64,000 nucleotides of DNA from Avena insularis (lineage: Eukaryota; Streptophyta; Magnoliopsida; Poales; Poaceae). The notes under the pieces are model-generated. The model was given only the letters and a program-made list of their open reading frames with translations, made no database searches and was not told the DNA's origin. Shown here one piece after another: positions 1 to 10,652 of this stretch (the first letter of the stretch is position 1; each line of letters opens with the position of its first letter). The position numbers and the translations under genes were made by a program. The stretch covers positions 379,861,331-379,925,330 of the forward strand of contig CM042688.1 in the NCBI GenBank assembly GCA_023614405.1. The letters are read 5' to 3'.

Positions 1-979
1 ATGGTGAAACTTGGAGGTATATAAAATCTCCGACATTGAAAGTCAGGTCTCTCCTTCTTTTGTCAGCATAACTCTTCTGTCTGGATTGACCGGTCTTGAG
101 GTGCTCACGGACTTTGTGAACTTTCTCCTCTACTTCTCAGAGAATGTGGGGTCCAAAGATCTGACTCTCTCCTACTTGCCACCAATTTAAAGGGGTACGA
201 CACTTTCTTCCGTATAGGAATTCAAATGGTGCCATCTGCAAACTAGCTTGATAACTGTTGTTATATGAGAATTCTGCGAAAGGCAGGCAGTCTTCCCATT
301 TTGATCTATATTCCAACACACAAGCTCTAAGCATATCCTCTAAGATCTGGTTGACTCTCTCAGTCTGTCCATCTCTTTGCGGGTGATACGCGGTCCTGAA
401 GTTCAACTTGGTTCCTAATCCTTCCTGAACTTTCTACCAAAATCTCGAGGTAAACTGGGTTCCTCGATCTGATACGATGGTCTTGGGGGTTCCATGCAGA
501 CTAACAATCCTAGCAATGTACCGTTCTGCTAACTTTGCACTCTGGTAGGTTGTCTTGACCGGTATGAAGTGGGCTACCTTCGACAGTCTATCAACGATGA
601 CCCAGATTGAGTCATTTCCCCTACTAGAAGTAGGTAAACCGGTGATAAAGTCCATTCCGACGGAATCCCATTTCCATTCCGGAATCTGCAATGGTTGCAA
701 CAGTCCTGCATGTCTCTGATGCTCTGCTTTGACTCTTTGATAGATGTCACATTTGGCGATGTAACTTCCGATCTCTATCTTCATCTTGTGCCACCAAAAT
801 TGCTCTTTCAAATCCTGATACATCTTTGTTACTCCGGGGTGGATAGAATAAAGATTATCATGAGCTTCCTTCATGATAATTTCCTTCAGCTCCGAATCTG
901 CTGGCACACATATACGTCCTTTGTACCACAATACTCCTTCTTCGTCTTTGGTGAATCCAGGTACCTTTCCTGTACCCAC
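1..979 (-). pseudogene. Integrase of element A (partial, with in-frame stops)
   Basis: Integrase joins the cDNA copy to host DNA. The N-terminal zinc-binding region is visible (HDNLYSIHPG, then AKCDIYQRVK). The second Cys of the expected Cys-x-x-Cys pair is Tyr, a single G-to-A change, so zinc binding should be impaired. The catalytic core shows the first Asp in MDFITGLP, the second in VSDRGTQFTS, and the Glu in GQTERVNQ. Stops interrupt it after TSRFW (near 431-433) and after GPHIL (near 134-136). The frame then continues to the window edge into the region before the expected chromodomain. It follows the RNase H in the same frame, as in an ordinary pol polyprotein. Confidence 0.88.
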
Positions 980-1015
980 ACGATGTTTGATTCTGTTGAT
1001 ACTTTCATTCCCCTT

Positions 1016-1636
1016 CTAGGCTTCCTTGATTTGGCTAATCAAAGTGGGTTGAAGTTCAATGCTAGCTAAAAATCCTTTGCTAACTAATTCAGTCCTGAAC
1101 TGCTCCAACTCCTCATACAAACTTGGTTGCTTATCCTTGATCATGGTATGTAACCTACACGGTAATCTACTAAGGGCATCCGCTACCACATTGGCTTTGC
1201 CAGGGTGATAGTGAATGTCCAGGTCATAATCCTTGATTAATTCTATCCATCTCCTTAGTCTCATATTTAGCTCTTTTGGAGTGAAGATATACTTCAAGCT
1301 CTTGTGATCTGAGTAAATCTCACAGCGATTACCCATCAAATAATGACGCCATGTCTTTAATGCTAGAACCACGGCTGCTAGCTCAAGATCACGGGTCAGA
1401 TAGTTCTGCTCATGCTGCTTTAGTTGTCGAGACAGATACGCGATGACTTTGCCTTCTTGCATCAATACACATCCTAGAACAATCTTGGATGCATCACAAT
1501 ATACATCAAACGGCTTCTTGATGTCTGGCATGACCAATATTGGGGCTGATATCAATCTCTTCTTCAGCTCCTGGAAACTGGCTTCACACTTGTCTGTCCA
1601 TTCAAACTTCTTGTCCTTCTTCAACAATTGGGTCAT
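1016..1636 (-). pseudogene. RNase H domain of element A pol
   Basis: This domain removes the RNA strand of RNA:DNA hybrids during reverse transcription. Four acidic catalytic positions are visible in order: [25 protein letters not shown] and VADALSR. The piece begins with the linker that follows the RT thumb ([11 protein letters not shown]) and ends in the connection toward integrase. Stops bound it on both sides in the same frame as RT and integrase, so it is a module of one broken pol gene rather than a separate gene. Confidence 0.9.
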
Positions 1637-1651
1637 GGGTCAGGCGATGCT

Positions 1652-2650
1652 CTAGAATCCTTCTACGAACTTGCGGTAATAGCCCGCTAATCCGAGAAAT
1701 GCACGGACTTGGGTTTGAGTGGTTGGGGCTTCCCATTCTTCAACATCTTTGTTCTTGGCGGGATCAACAGAGACTCCTCCGGCAGACTCAATATGTCCTA
1801 GGAATCCTACTTTTTTTAGCCAAAATTCAAACTTGCTAAACTTGGCATATAACTGATGCTCTCTCAGGGTTTCTAGGATAACTCTCAGATGTTGCTCATG
1901 CTCTTCTTCTGACTTGGAGTAGATAAGTATGTCGTCGATAAACACAACTACAAACTTATCTAGGAAATTCATAAAGATCTTATTCATGAGATTAATGAAA
2001 TAAGCAGGGGCATTGGTTAATCCAAAACACATAACCGTATACTCGTATAAACCATAGTGAGTAGTAAAGGTGGTCTTCGGGATATCCGTTGCACGAATCT
2101 TAAGTTGGTGATAACCAGTCCTAAGATCAATCTTTGAGAATACCTGGGCTCCAGTCAACTGATCAAATAGATCCTCTATCTTTGGCAAAGGGTACTTGTT
2201 CTTGATGGTGACATCATTCACCTTTCTATAATCTGTGCACAGACGGTTGCCTCCATCTTTCTTGTCTACGAATAACACTGGTGATCTCCATGGCGATGCG
2301 CTTGGATGAATCAAGCCTGTTGCTAACATGGCATCCAACTGCTTCTTCAGTTCCACTAACTCTGAGGGGTTCATGCTATAGGGTCTCTTGGCTATAGGTC
2401 CGGTTCCGGGGATTAGTTCGATAATGAATTCAATATCCCTATCCGAGGGCATACCTGGCAATTCATCTGGGAATACGTCGGGGCATTCACAGACTACTCT
2501 GACTTGGTCTATGGTGGGCAGGGTTACACTCTTGTTGCACTTGAATTGACGGGGTAAGGTTTCAAAGATATGTTCTACTGTTACTCCAAAACAGCTGGTC
2601 ATGGTGATGGCTTTGTTAGCACAGTCTATCAGTCCTTTATGCCTTGACAT
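1652..2650 (-). pseudogene. Reverse transcriptase domain of element A pol
   Basis: RT copies the element RNA into DNA. Conserved blocks in order are the N-terminal [12 protein letters not shown] region, [39 protein letters not shown] (first catalytic Asp), [10 protein letters not shown], and the catalytic [11 protein letters not shown] (the YxDD box with Ile at x). The palm/thumb transition GFLGHI and the LAGYYRKF block follow. The upstream stop at 2651-2653 directly follows the protease sequence VVLGMD in the same frame, so protease and RT were one reading frame. The wording is of the plant Tekay/Del type. Confidence 0.92.
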
Positions 2651-3082
2651 CTAGTCCATACCTAGTACTACTTCCAATCCTTTGGTTCCAAGTACAATTA
2701 GGTTGGCATAAAAATCTATCCCATGTATTCTGATAGTTACGGCTTTGCAAATTTTTCTAGCCTTTGTAGTTGAACCGGGGATTTGAACTATCATGACATG
2801 CTTCAGGTTGGTTGGGTGAATCTTACTAGTGCATGCAAATTCTTCTGTGACAAATGAATGCGATGCTCCCGAATCAAACAATACTCTTGCTAAAACTGAG
2901 TTGACAGAAAACATACCCAGCACTACACCTGGCGCTTGCTGGGCTTCTTCTGCGTTCATGTGGAAGAGGCGACCATTGCAGTTGTGAGGGTTCACTAGGG
3001 CAAATCTCCGTCCTGGTTGAACACGCCGCTGCTGCTGAGCTGGGGCATTCACAGGGGCATGGCGGTAGTCTTCTTGGGACAT
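2651..3082 (-). pseudogene. Aspartic protease domain of element A pol
   Basis: The retropepsin-type protease processes Gag-Pol. The active-site motif LFDSGASHSFV is intact, and the conserved VVLGMD motif is present at the end, immediately followed by a stop where a Trp codon is usual. The frame is shared with RT, RNase H and integrase but differs from that of gag, so a shift separates gag from pol here. Confidence 0.88.
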
Positions 3083-4109
3083 TCATTGGAGTAGTGACCC
3101 TTCACTCCACACTCGAAACAAGTGATCTGGGACTTGTCCTTGACTGCGATAGGCACAACATTGCTGCCATTTCTGGGTGCAGTGTTGTTGTTGTTGTTGC
3201 TCTTGGGAGGGGCACAGTTGAAATGGTTGGCATTGCTAGAGTTGTGATTGTTTCCTTCGGACTTCACATTGCCTCCGCTACGGTTGGGGTAGCTTGGGCT
3301 GGGGGTTGGTTGTTCCTTGGTGCATATCCTGGTGAAGGGTTGGGACGGTACTTCTGGTGACTACTGGATCCAGACTGCTGCATCATACGACGATTGCGGT
3401 TGTTGTTTGCCTGGTTAATCTTCCCTTCCATCTGAATGGTAGAGTCTACTAGCTCTTCGAGATCCTAGAAACGGATGTTGACGAGGACAGTCTGCATCTC
3501 ATCATGCAGTCCGTTCAAGAATCTCTCCTTCTTCTTGGCCTCTGTGTTGATCTCATCAGGTGCATATCTAGCAAGTGACAAGAATCTGTCACGGTACTCC
3601 ACCACAGTCATTCTTCCTTGCTTCAATTCGCCGAATTCATCTCTCATCCTGTTGACTAGACCTTGCGGCACGTGGGTGCGGCTGAACTTGACTTTGAATG
3701 CTTCCCATGTCATAACCTGACTATGGTTCATATTGCGGATGCTATTCCACCAAGCTCTTGCATCTCCCGCCAGATAGTGGCTGGCGAAGAGAACTTTCTC
3801 ATTTTCATCAACTCCTGCAACTTCAAGGTTGTTTTCCATCGTCTGTAACCAGTCGTCAGAATCTAATGGGTTTTCAGATTGGTTGAAGATTGGGGGATTG
3901 GTATTCTGAAATTCTTTGAGTTTGGATCCATGGTGATCCTGATTTCCATGTCCTTGGTTATTGAGAGCCATTTGGGCGATCTGCTACAATGTTGCTAAGT
4001 TGGCTTGATGCTCGGCCCTGCTTGCTTCACGGTCTGTGATGAGATTCTAGAAGATCTGCAGCATTAGGTCCTGCGACGAGCTGCTCCCTCCTTGGTTTCC
4101 ACGAGTCAT
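3049..4109 (-). pseudogene. gag of element A with CCHC zinc knuckle
   Basis: Gag forms the particle that packages element RNA. I place the start at 4109 (MTRGNQGGSSSS), upstream of an internal Met at 3971, because the frame continues through two TAG stops (4047-4049 and 3984-3986). The retrotransposon-gag core includes DARAWWNSI, FSRTHVPQGL, ELKQGRMTVVEY and FLNGLHDEMQ. A third TAG lies at 3465-3467. A frame change follows, and then an Asn-rich stretch encoded by a GTT-type repeat near 3184-3200 leads to the zinc knuckle CFECGVKGHYSNEC (Cys-x2-Cys-x4-His-x4-Cys). The three stops are where CAG codons would fit, which suggests C-to-T decay. Confidence 0.85.
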
Positions 4110-4356
4110 CTGAAGATTGAAATAGATATAGGGGTAAGAGGGAAATTTTAAGGTTCATGGTTTTGGGTTTTCAAAGTTAAAACTTTGAGTTAGACTCAGG
4201 TTTTTCAACTAACTTCATTTTCATTTATGCATGAAAGCACACGATACAACACACACCACAACAAACAAAGGAAAGCAGATGGTTTGAAGAACCATTCTGC
4301 AAGCTACGATACAGTGGGACCGATACAACTCATGCTACGACAGTGCTCTAGTGCAT

Positions 4357-5126
4357 CTAATCATTGTCGATGAAGTCGGAGTCCTCATCGTCAGTGTAGA
4401 AGTCCACAGCATCCTCCTCCAGAAAGTCATCATCATTGTTGAGGTAAGAATCCATGTCTCCCTGGATGTCTTCACCCTCATCTTTTCTTCCTTGGCAGCA
4501 AGCTAAGCTTCCTGCTCCTTAACGGTCTTCTCGAGGTCGGCCACCTTCTTACGAAGACGGGCGATGGTGCAATCCTTCTTGGCACGCTGGCGGCGAAGAG
4601 ACTGGCGATCTTGGACGAGCAGTGCAAATGTCTGGGCCTTCTGGTCGGCAATGGCATGGTTCTGGTTGGCTAACTCCCTGGCATTGTCCAGTTCCTGCTG
4701 TCTATCATGCAGCAAGAAGTCAAGATTCTCCACTTGATGCCTCAATTCTGGGTGACTTGGCATCTCCATCGGCATTCCCATGAAGTCACGTCTTGCATAG
4801 TGGGCAAAATGGGTTCCTTGGATCTTGTTGATGCTAAGGGTACATAGACGTGCGAGAGCTTCATGCATTGCCCTGGCTAATCCATCTAGCCAATTGTTCT
4901 CTCTCACAGAGAACTGAATTCTCCCAGAAGTTGGTGCTTCGATGCTTCCCCTAAGATCTGCGGTGACTAGCCACTGTAGGTCTCCTCCTAGGGGTCTTGG
5001 AAGTTGAGCTCCAAGAAACTCCGGATGTGGGTGTCCCAGTAACTCCGACAGTGAATCCAGATCCCTCTCGAAGATCAGCTGACCTCCGTTTCCCAACTGG
5101 TAGAACATGCTGAAGTGAGTCTCCAT
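4357..5126 (-). pseudogene. Extra ORF between primer site and gag in element A (orf0-like), broken near its end
   Basis: An open frame runs from Met at 5126 (METHFSMFYQLGNGG) to a TAG at about 4503, 207 residues, upstream of gag. The last ~80 residues are rich in Glu, Gln, Arg and Lys with heptad-like spacing (RQQELDNARELANQNH, ARLRKKVADLEKTVKEQE), so I infer a coiled coil. After the stop and a frame shift, a strongly acidic tail (for example DDDFLEEDAV, DDEDSDFIDND) ends at TAG 4357-4359, which was probably the original C terminus. I know of no function. Rice RIRE3/RIRE8-type elements are reported to carry an orf0 in this position, and I believe this is a relative. Its retention with a long frame suggests it mattered to the element. 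Confidence 0.7.
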
Positions 5127-5339
5127 CTACAACAATTAAGGATGAGGAAATTAGTGAGGTGATCAAGTGTGTCAAGTTTTAAGTAGTAATGTAAGAATTT
5201 TGAGGAACATGAATTTATGAGAAAGAATAAGTTCACAAGGGTAAGAGAGGAAATAGTTTTTCATAAATACTCACTTTCGTTTTGAAGCTATGTTTTTGGT
5301 TTGGACGTCCATTCTAACTAGGGTCTCCTATGGTCAGGA

Positions 5340-5353
5340 TGGCTCTGATACCA
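5340..5353 (-). other. Primer-binding site of element A (initiator Met tRNA type)
   Basis: The minus strand reads TGGTATCAGAGCCA three bases inside the LTR edge. It is the usual plant LTR-retrotransposon primer site, complementary to the 3' end of the initiator methionine tRNA. It fixes the minus orientation and the inner LTR boundary. Confidence 0.92.
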
Positions 5354-6835
5354 ACTTGTCAACACCCGGATTTTTAATCCTAGATGCCCGTTATGCCATA
5401 CCTCGCAATCCTAGGATTACCATTTTTTAGAGACACGGATTGGATATCACAATACATCATCCATTACAAACCATACATAAGGTCTTACACAAATAAGGAT
5501 CTCATGATCCAGTCTTTAATACAACAAGCAGCGGAAATAAAAGATAAGCGTAGCGGTGGGGTCCATCTTCAGGGGCACAGGCAATGTTGACGAAGGCAGA
5601 TAATCCTAGTTCTCATAGCCGTCCTGATGGCCATCCTCTTGATAGTCTCCTTCATAGTCTGGCCATGAGAATATCCAAGGACAAAATCCATGAGTACTCT
5701 TTAAGTACTCGCAAACTACTCTTAACAGGAACTATAGTTCTAAGTTAAAGTGTTAAATCTAAGTTTAACGATAAAGTTAAGTTTGAAAACTAAGCTGAGT
5801 TCTGAAGCAAAGGAAGATAAAGTAAAGTTCTAGAATCACTTAAATTGGGAAGCTATTGTCATAAACACAACCCTGTTGTGGTCAAGTCAAAGTTCATCAT
5901 TCATTTCAAGTTATTTGGAAAACATCTGACAACGAAACAGTATGGCCATTCCAACTATCCATAACCGCGGACGCGGATATTCGAATAGTTTGACACTCTG
6001 TAGAGGTGGTACACTTTCACCACAAGATTCGATACATCTATCAGGGATAACCCTGAATCATCATACTTAGTATGCAGATAATCAAACATAACTTTCCCTT
6101 TACACACCCTAGTATAAACACCTCTCCTATGAGCATGGCCTCCCAACCATGACCATCAGTCATCTTGGGCACTGCATAGGTGGACATCATGAGAGGTAGC
6201 CTCAGCTCAAACCTCTCCCGCGAGGGAACTAATACTAATGCATATAAATTTCTAGCTAAGCCTTACCCAATTCAGGTAGTGTGGTTGTACGGTAAATTTG
6301 GAATGGTATCGCATCCGAAGCCAACCATCAGTTTTATAAAAGGGTTAAGGCTCATGCCTCAATATTTTCATCATCAACCATTTGTGTTTCTCAACACATA
6401 TCAAAACATCTCAATAGAATGACTCATCATTCCAAGGTTTTCATAATTCATTTTCACCAAGTTTTCCCATCTAAAGTGACTCAAGTTTTTGGTCTACTCT
6501 AATCTACTAAGTTAAGAGTGTTCACTAAAGTGGAAGTGATGGGTTCAATCTCATGCCATAGAATGACATCTAAAGGTTTCTAAATAGTTCAAGTTTTATA
6601 CTTTTTATGCTACCTTCAGAACAAGTAAAGAACTTGGTGTAAACTAAGGGAGGTAAAAACTTGTAAACAAAGACTTGAGGTAACTACTAGTAAAAAGGGG
6701 GTGTGATCAAGGCATGCTTAAGGCATCTTTGCTAAACCATCTATTTTTGATCCTAGCTTGCTAAGCACTAAGCTTGCAAGTGTTAGCTTGCACTGTTAAT
6801 GGTGGCTTGACTTGGTTGGTGCAGTGGTTGAAGTT

Positions 6836-6858
6836 TTCTTCTTCTTCTTCTTCTTCTT
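6836..6858. repeat. (TTC)n microsatellite in LTR A
   Basis: A perfect run of TTC/CTT triplets, about seven units, lies inside the LTR. It is useful only as a variable marker. Confidence 0.9.
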
Positions 6859-8053
6859 GGTAGAACTCCTGCTCCTCGTAGACTTGGTCGGTACTATCGT
6901 CTATAAATACATACGGAGTGCACAATCACCAAACAATACTTAACTAGGCTAGATAGAATTCTAAGACACACATTTGATGCTCTACTATCATCACAAGCAT
7001 CACAAGTTTAATTCAATAGTTTCATTCTTTTTAATTTAGAAAGTAATTTCTACTAATTGAAAAAAAACTTAACTAAGATTTAATATTCACCACTCAAAAT
7101 ATGGGATCATGTTGACACATGTCATCACCACATATTCTAACTTGTGGGAATGAGATTTAAAGGTTGGATCAAAATTACTTTGGTTGAAGTTCAATATTTA
7201 ATGATTTAAAGTGACTAGAAATGCCTATATCGCATTATTTTGGTACTAGTCCAAAGTCACTACATGTAAACCTTAATATTATTACATATTTAGATATATG
7301 TGATTAAATATGATTTTTGAGAGTTGGAATCAACTCAAAAGCTAACTTGGTTGATTTTATAAAAATATTGTAAGGTGCAAATGCTTCTGTTTTATTATTT
7401 TTATAAGGAGAGATATATAACTCTAATTGAATTAAATCAAATGGGCTTGGATAGATCATCGCAATACCTTTCAGACAAAATTGGTTTCATGCAATTTGGA
7501 TTTATAAAACTCCCAGAATTGAATTTTAAACTAGTGGACAGAAACTAGATTCAACTTAAAAAGAAAAATCCAGATTTGAACGGTTGGGCTAGCGTGGGAA
7601 AGAACTTGGGTCGACCCAGTGGTGCTCCACGGTGCGGGGCTCAGCTGACAGGGGGGTTCCGCTTGTTAGTTGGTCTTAACACGCGAAACGGTACCCGCGC
7701 TCTAGGCCGTAGGATTAGAAAGGGGATCTACGGCTGAGGGTCGTCGTCGACGACGAACAAGTCGCCGACGAGAGTTTGCCCTAGGGGATCAGTGGGGATC
7801 GACCAGGGACGTACCAGGGCTCCAGCGGGGTAGGCGAGGCAGGCAAACAAACTGGAAGACGACGGCAAGGCGAGGCGCGGTTGTGGTGGAGCTTGCGGTG
7901 GTCGCAATCAGCGACGCCCTTCTCCTGCTGCTGCGGCTGCTCCGGCTCAAATTCTGGAGAGGCAGAGCTTGCTTGGCTCCGGCGAGAGGGGTGAAAGGAT
8001 CAGTGAGAGGTGGGGAGTGAGTGGGTGTGGAGAAATGGTTCGGGGGAGGCCGG

Positions 8054-8063
8054 TTTATATAGG
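8054..8063 (-). promoter_or_regulatory. TATA-like box of LTR A promoter
   Basis: The minus strand reads CCTATATAAA inside the GC-rich part of the LTR, followed downstream by the rest of the LTR toward the primer site. Position and sequence fit a pol II promoter at the U3/R border. The transcription start itself cannot be seen. Confidence 0.6.
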
Positions 8064-9312
8064 CCCGACGGTGAAACCGAGCGGGATGGGCAGGCGACGG
8101 TGGCGACATGGCTACAGCCGGCTAGAGGCATGTCGGAGGATGGCGATCGACAGGCGGTCTCCTGGCGCTGCTCTAGGAAGTGAATGCGGGCATAGGGGCG
8201 GTGGCATGCGGTCTGGGCGAGCTGGCGCTCTAGCGGCAGAAGCGGCAATGTCCACGGCGAGTGGTGGCTGTGGTGCGTTGGGCGGCGAACGGGGGTGTCT
8301 GGGGTGTTCCCTGGGTCATGGTGGAGCGGTGGGCGCGGGCTGCGGTCGAGCGGCGGCTGGTGCACGCGTGCCGGGTGCGGTGCTCTGGCGCGTGCTCGAC
8401 ATGGTGCGGTGGCACTGGGCGCGGGCTTTCCTCAGTGGTCCACTGCGAGGCTCGGCTCGGGCAGGGGACAGAGGGTGGTGGTGAGCTCCTGGCTACCTCC
8501 TAGACATGGCGAGGGAGGGGGGGTGGTCTGCTGCAGCGGGGCAAGGTTTGGCCGGCGACTAGGTGCTCGGTTTGACATGGCATGGTAGCTAGGGACAAGG
8601 GAGAGGGGTGCTAAGGGCTTGGTTAGACCAAGAGGGGACAGAGGGATTAAATGGGGATCAAATGGGGGCAAAACCATGCGAGCGTAAGCTAGGTTTAGAG
8701 TTAGATTCTTGCCTGCCAATTGTTTGATTAAATGGCCGCAAGAAATAAACTTTTGAATTTTGGTTTCAAATTTTTTGGGTGATCTACACTAGTGCTAGGT
8801 AGTCTCTGGTTGCAAGGGTTTGAAAGTGGAGCTTGTTTGAATGGTTTTTGAAAAAGTGGGATCTTACCATATGAAATAGATTCAATTTTGAACTATCATT
8901 TAAAATTAGCATTTGAAAGATTTTTGCAAATCACCAGGTGGGCCTTGGTACCTCATTATGTGTATTATCAAGGGGTGTAAAGATCCCACATGTTTCGATT
9001 AAGTTTTGAGTACTAGGAATGGCCAAAGTAGGCATGAGAGTTAATTTGGCCAAAATGACCATTCACTTCAAATATTCATTTAGAGTTATTTTTCTTTGGG
9101 AAAAGTTTGGGAATGACTTAGATGATGTTTATTTCATCTAAGAAACATTTTACAAGCAAAAGATCACAGAACTATGGCAATTCAAATCAATTCCTACTTT
9201 AAATGCACATACACATGAATGCTTTCATTTTCAAAATGGAAAAGTTTTTGTTAACCCTATTTTTGATGATTTGGATCTTGATAAGCTTCGATTAAAGTTT
9301 TGGGATGTTACA

Positions 9313-10652
9313 AGTTTTGAGCTTGATACTTCTTGAGCTCACCAAGACAGGCTTTCAAACTTTGATTAAAATAAGCCTGTCAAAGAAGATTATCAACGAG
9401 CCTTCAAAACCTTGTGGGTTTAGGAAGCACAAAGATCCACTTGGAACAAGTGAATTAGGTATTGATAGAACTATATGAGTAGAACACAACAATGCAAAGA
9501 GTTGGTCCATAGAAGGTTGGATGGTGGTGTAAGCTTCTGTCAAAGTAGGCAAGTTGACTAGATTGGCAGGTATAGTTATTTTCTTGCTTGCAAAACCATC
9601 AGGAACAAGTGGGTTAGAGGACGATATAACCAAGGGAAAGTGTGGGACTTGGTAGTCCTTAGGATGTTGTACAATATGGTTCAAGTGCATTTCCAAAAAT
9701 GCACAAGGGTTGAGAGAAGGAGGCATTCAAAAAGGTGATGCTGGAAATAGTTTTCCAGACTTAGCCAAATTCGGCAGACTTAGGCTTTTTGACTAGAATG
9801 TGGATGGTGATGATTTTGATGGGTTGGAAGGTACCAAAGCATCATCAAGTGGATGATGTTGAAGTGTATATTGATTAGGAAGGATCCTTTCCTTATATTG
9901 GTTTTCATTGACTTGGAAGCTTCTAGAAGGGATAACTTCAGAAGGGGTCTGGTTAGGGGTTTTAGAGGATCACCTAGTAGCTAGAGATCAGATTCAGATT
10001 TGTATTCTTGCTTAGAGTGTGATTATTTGGAAACATCTTGATCCTAGTGATGAGCTCCTAGAGTATCTTGTACTATCTCCTAAGTAGACAAATCAAGCAG
10101 CAGATCAAGGCAATTATCAGACAATAGTTCAAGGAACTCATCTTACAAACAAAGCAAACCTACTACTGGGGTTACCATCAAGCCTCTCTTGAAGTATGGG
10201 TATTTTGAAGTGTTGGATTTGAATAAGGTGAGAGTCCTTGGTATTTCTACCAAGAGTAGGATTCAAAAGCTTAATAAAGGTGTTTTGGGAAACCTAGAGA
10301 GAAGAGCAGTTGAAGGTTCTGTCTTGAAAACATAAGGAGATAGTATTCTATAGCTCTCCATAGTATGATCAATAGAATCTACTAAAATAGTTGGTTTGCA
10401 AAGGCTTCTTGGCTCAGGTTTTGAAATGCCAGAACATTTGAGAATATGGAAATTAAGCCTAGATAGTTTTGGGAAGTAGCTTTTGTCAACTAGTGTTGAG
10501 GTAAGGAGTACATCTTCTAATACACAATCATAAGCATAAACATATTCAAACAACAGGAAAATACTTCATCACTAAACAAGAAAAAGTTTTTGTTCCCCCT
10601 GCTTTTTGCATTCTGGACAACTAATCAGGGTTGCTGAAATTGGGATGTTACA
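9313..10652 (-). mobile_element. Probable remnant of an older LTR, or outer part of LTR A
   Basis: This 1340-bp stretch lies between two copies of the LTR terminus TGGGATGTTACA (9301-9312 and 10641-10652), and satellite DNA starts at 10653. On the minus strand it opens TGTAACATCCCAATTTC, a plausible LTR start. Two minus frames, 10553-10263 (starts MFEYVYAYDC) and 9726-9355 (starts MPPSLNPCAF), look compositionally like protein, but I recognise no domain. The preferred reading is an older LTR invaded by element A. The alternative is one 5.3-kb LTR with an internal duplicated terminus. Confidence 0.55.

Larger units (their letters stand above)
1..9312 (-). mobile_element. Ty3/gypsy retrotransposon A, Tekay-like chromovirus lineage (3' end off window)
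   Basis: Read on the minus strand, the order is 5' LTR (9312-5357), primer-binding site, an extra ORF, gag, protease, RT, RNase H and integrase; the window edge cuts the integrase. This order (integrase last) defines Ty3/gypsy, and the RT and integrase wording matches the plant Tekay/Del group. The C-terminal chromodomain expected in that group and the 3' LTR would lie left of position 1. From 3082 to the edge all pol pieces are in one frame, separated only by in-frame stops, so decay is by point mutation. The outer boundary could instead be 10652, because the same 12-bp terminus occurs at 9301-9312 and at 10641-10652. Confidence 0.9.
5357..9312 (-). repeat. 5' LTR of element A (~3.96 kb)
   Basis: On the plus strand it begins TGTCAACACCCGG at 5357 and ends TGGGATGTTACA at 9312, so the LTR reads TGTAACATCCCA...GTTGACA in element orientation. 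The inner edge is fixed by the primer site. The outer edge is the first matching terminus, but an identical 12-mer at 10641-10652 makes a 5.3-kb LTR possible. It contains an AT-rich part (about 6900-7560), a GC- and CpG-rich part (about 7600-8600) around a TATA-like box, and no convincing gene. The reading frames in the GC-rich part have no protein-like features that I recognise. Confidence 0.78.

Noticed and set aside
7789..8719. Long GC-rich frames on both strands in LTR A as a host gene
   Set aside because: Overlapping Arg/Gly/Pro-rich frames on both strands are expected from GC-rich DNA; no domain and no consistent frame.
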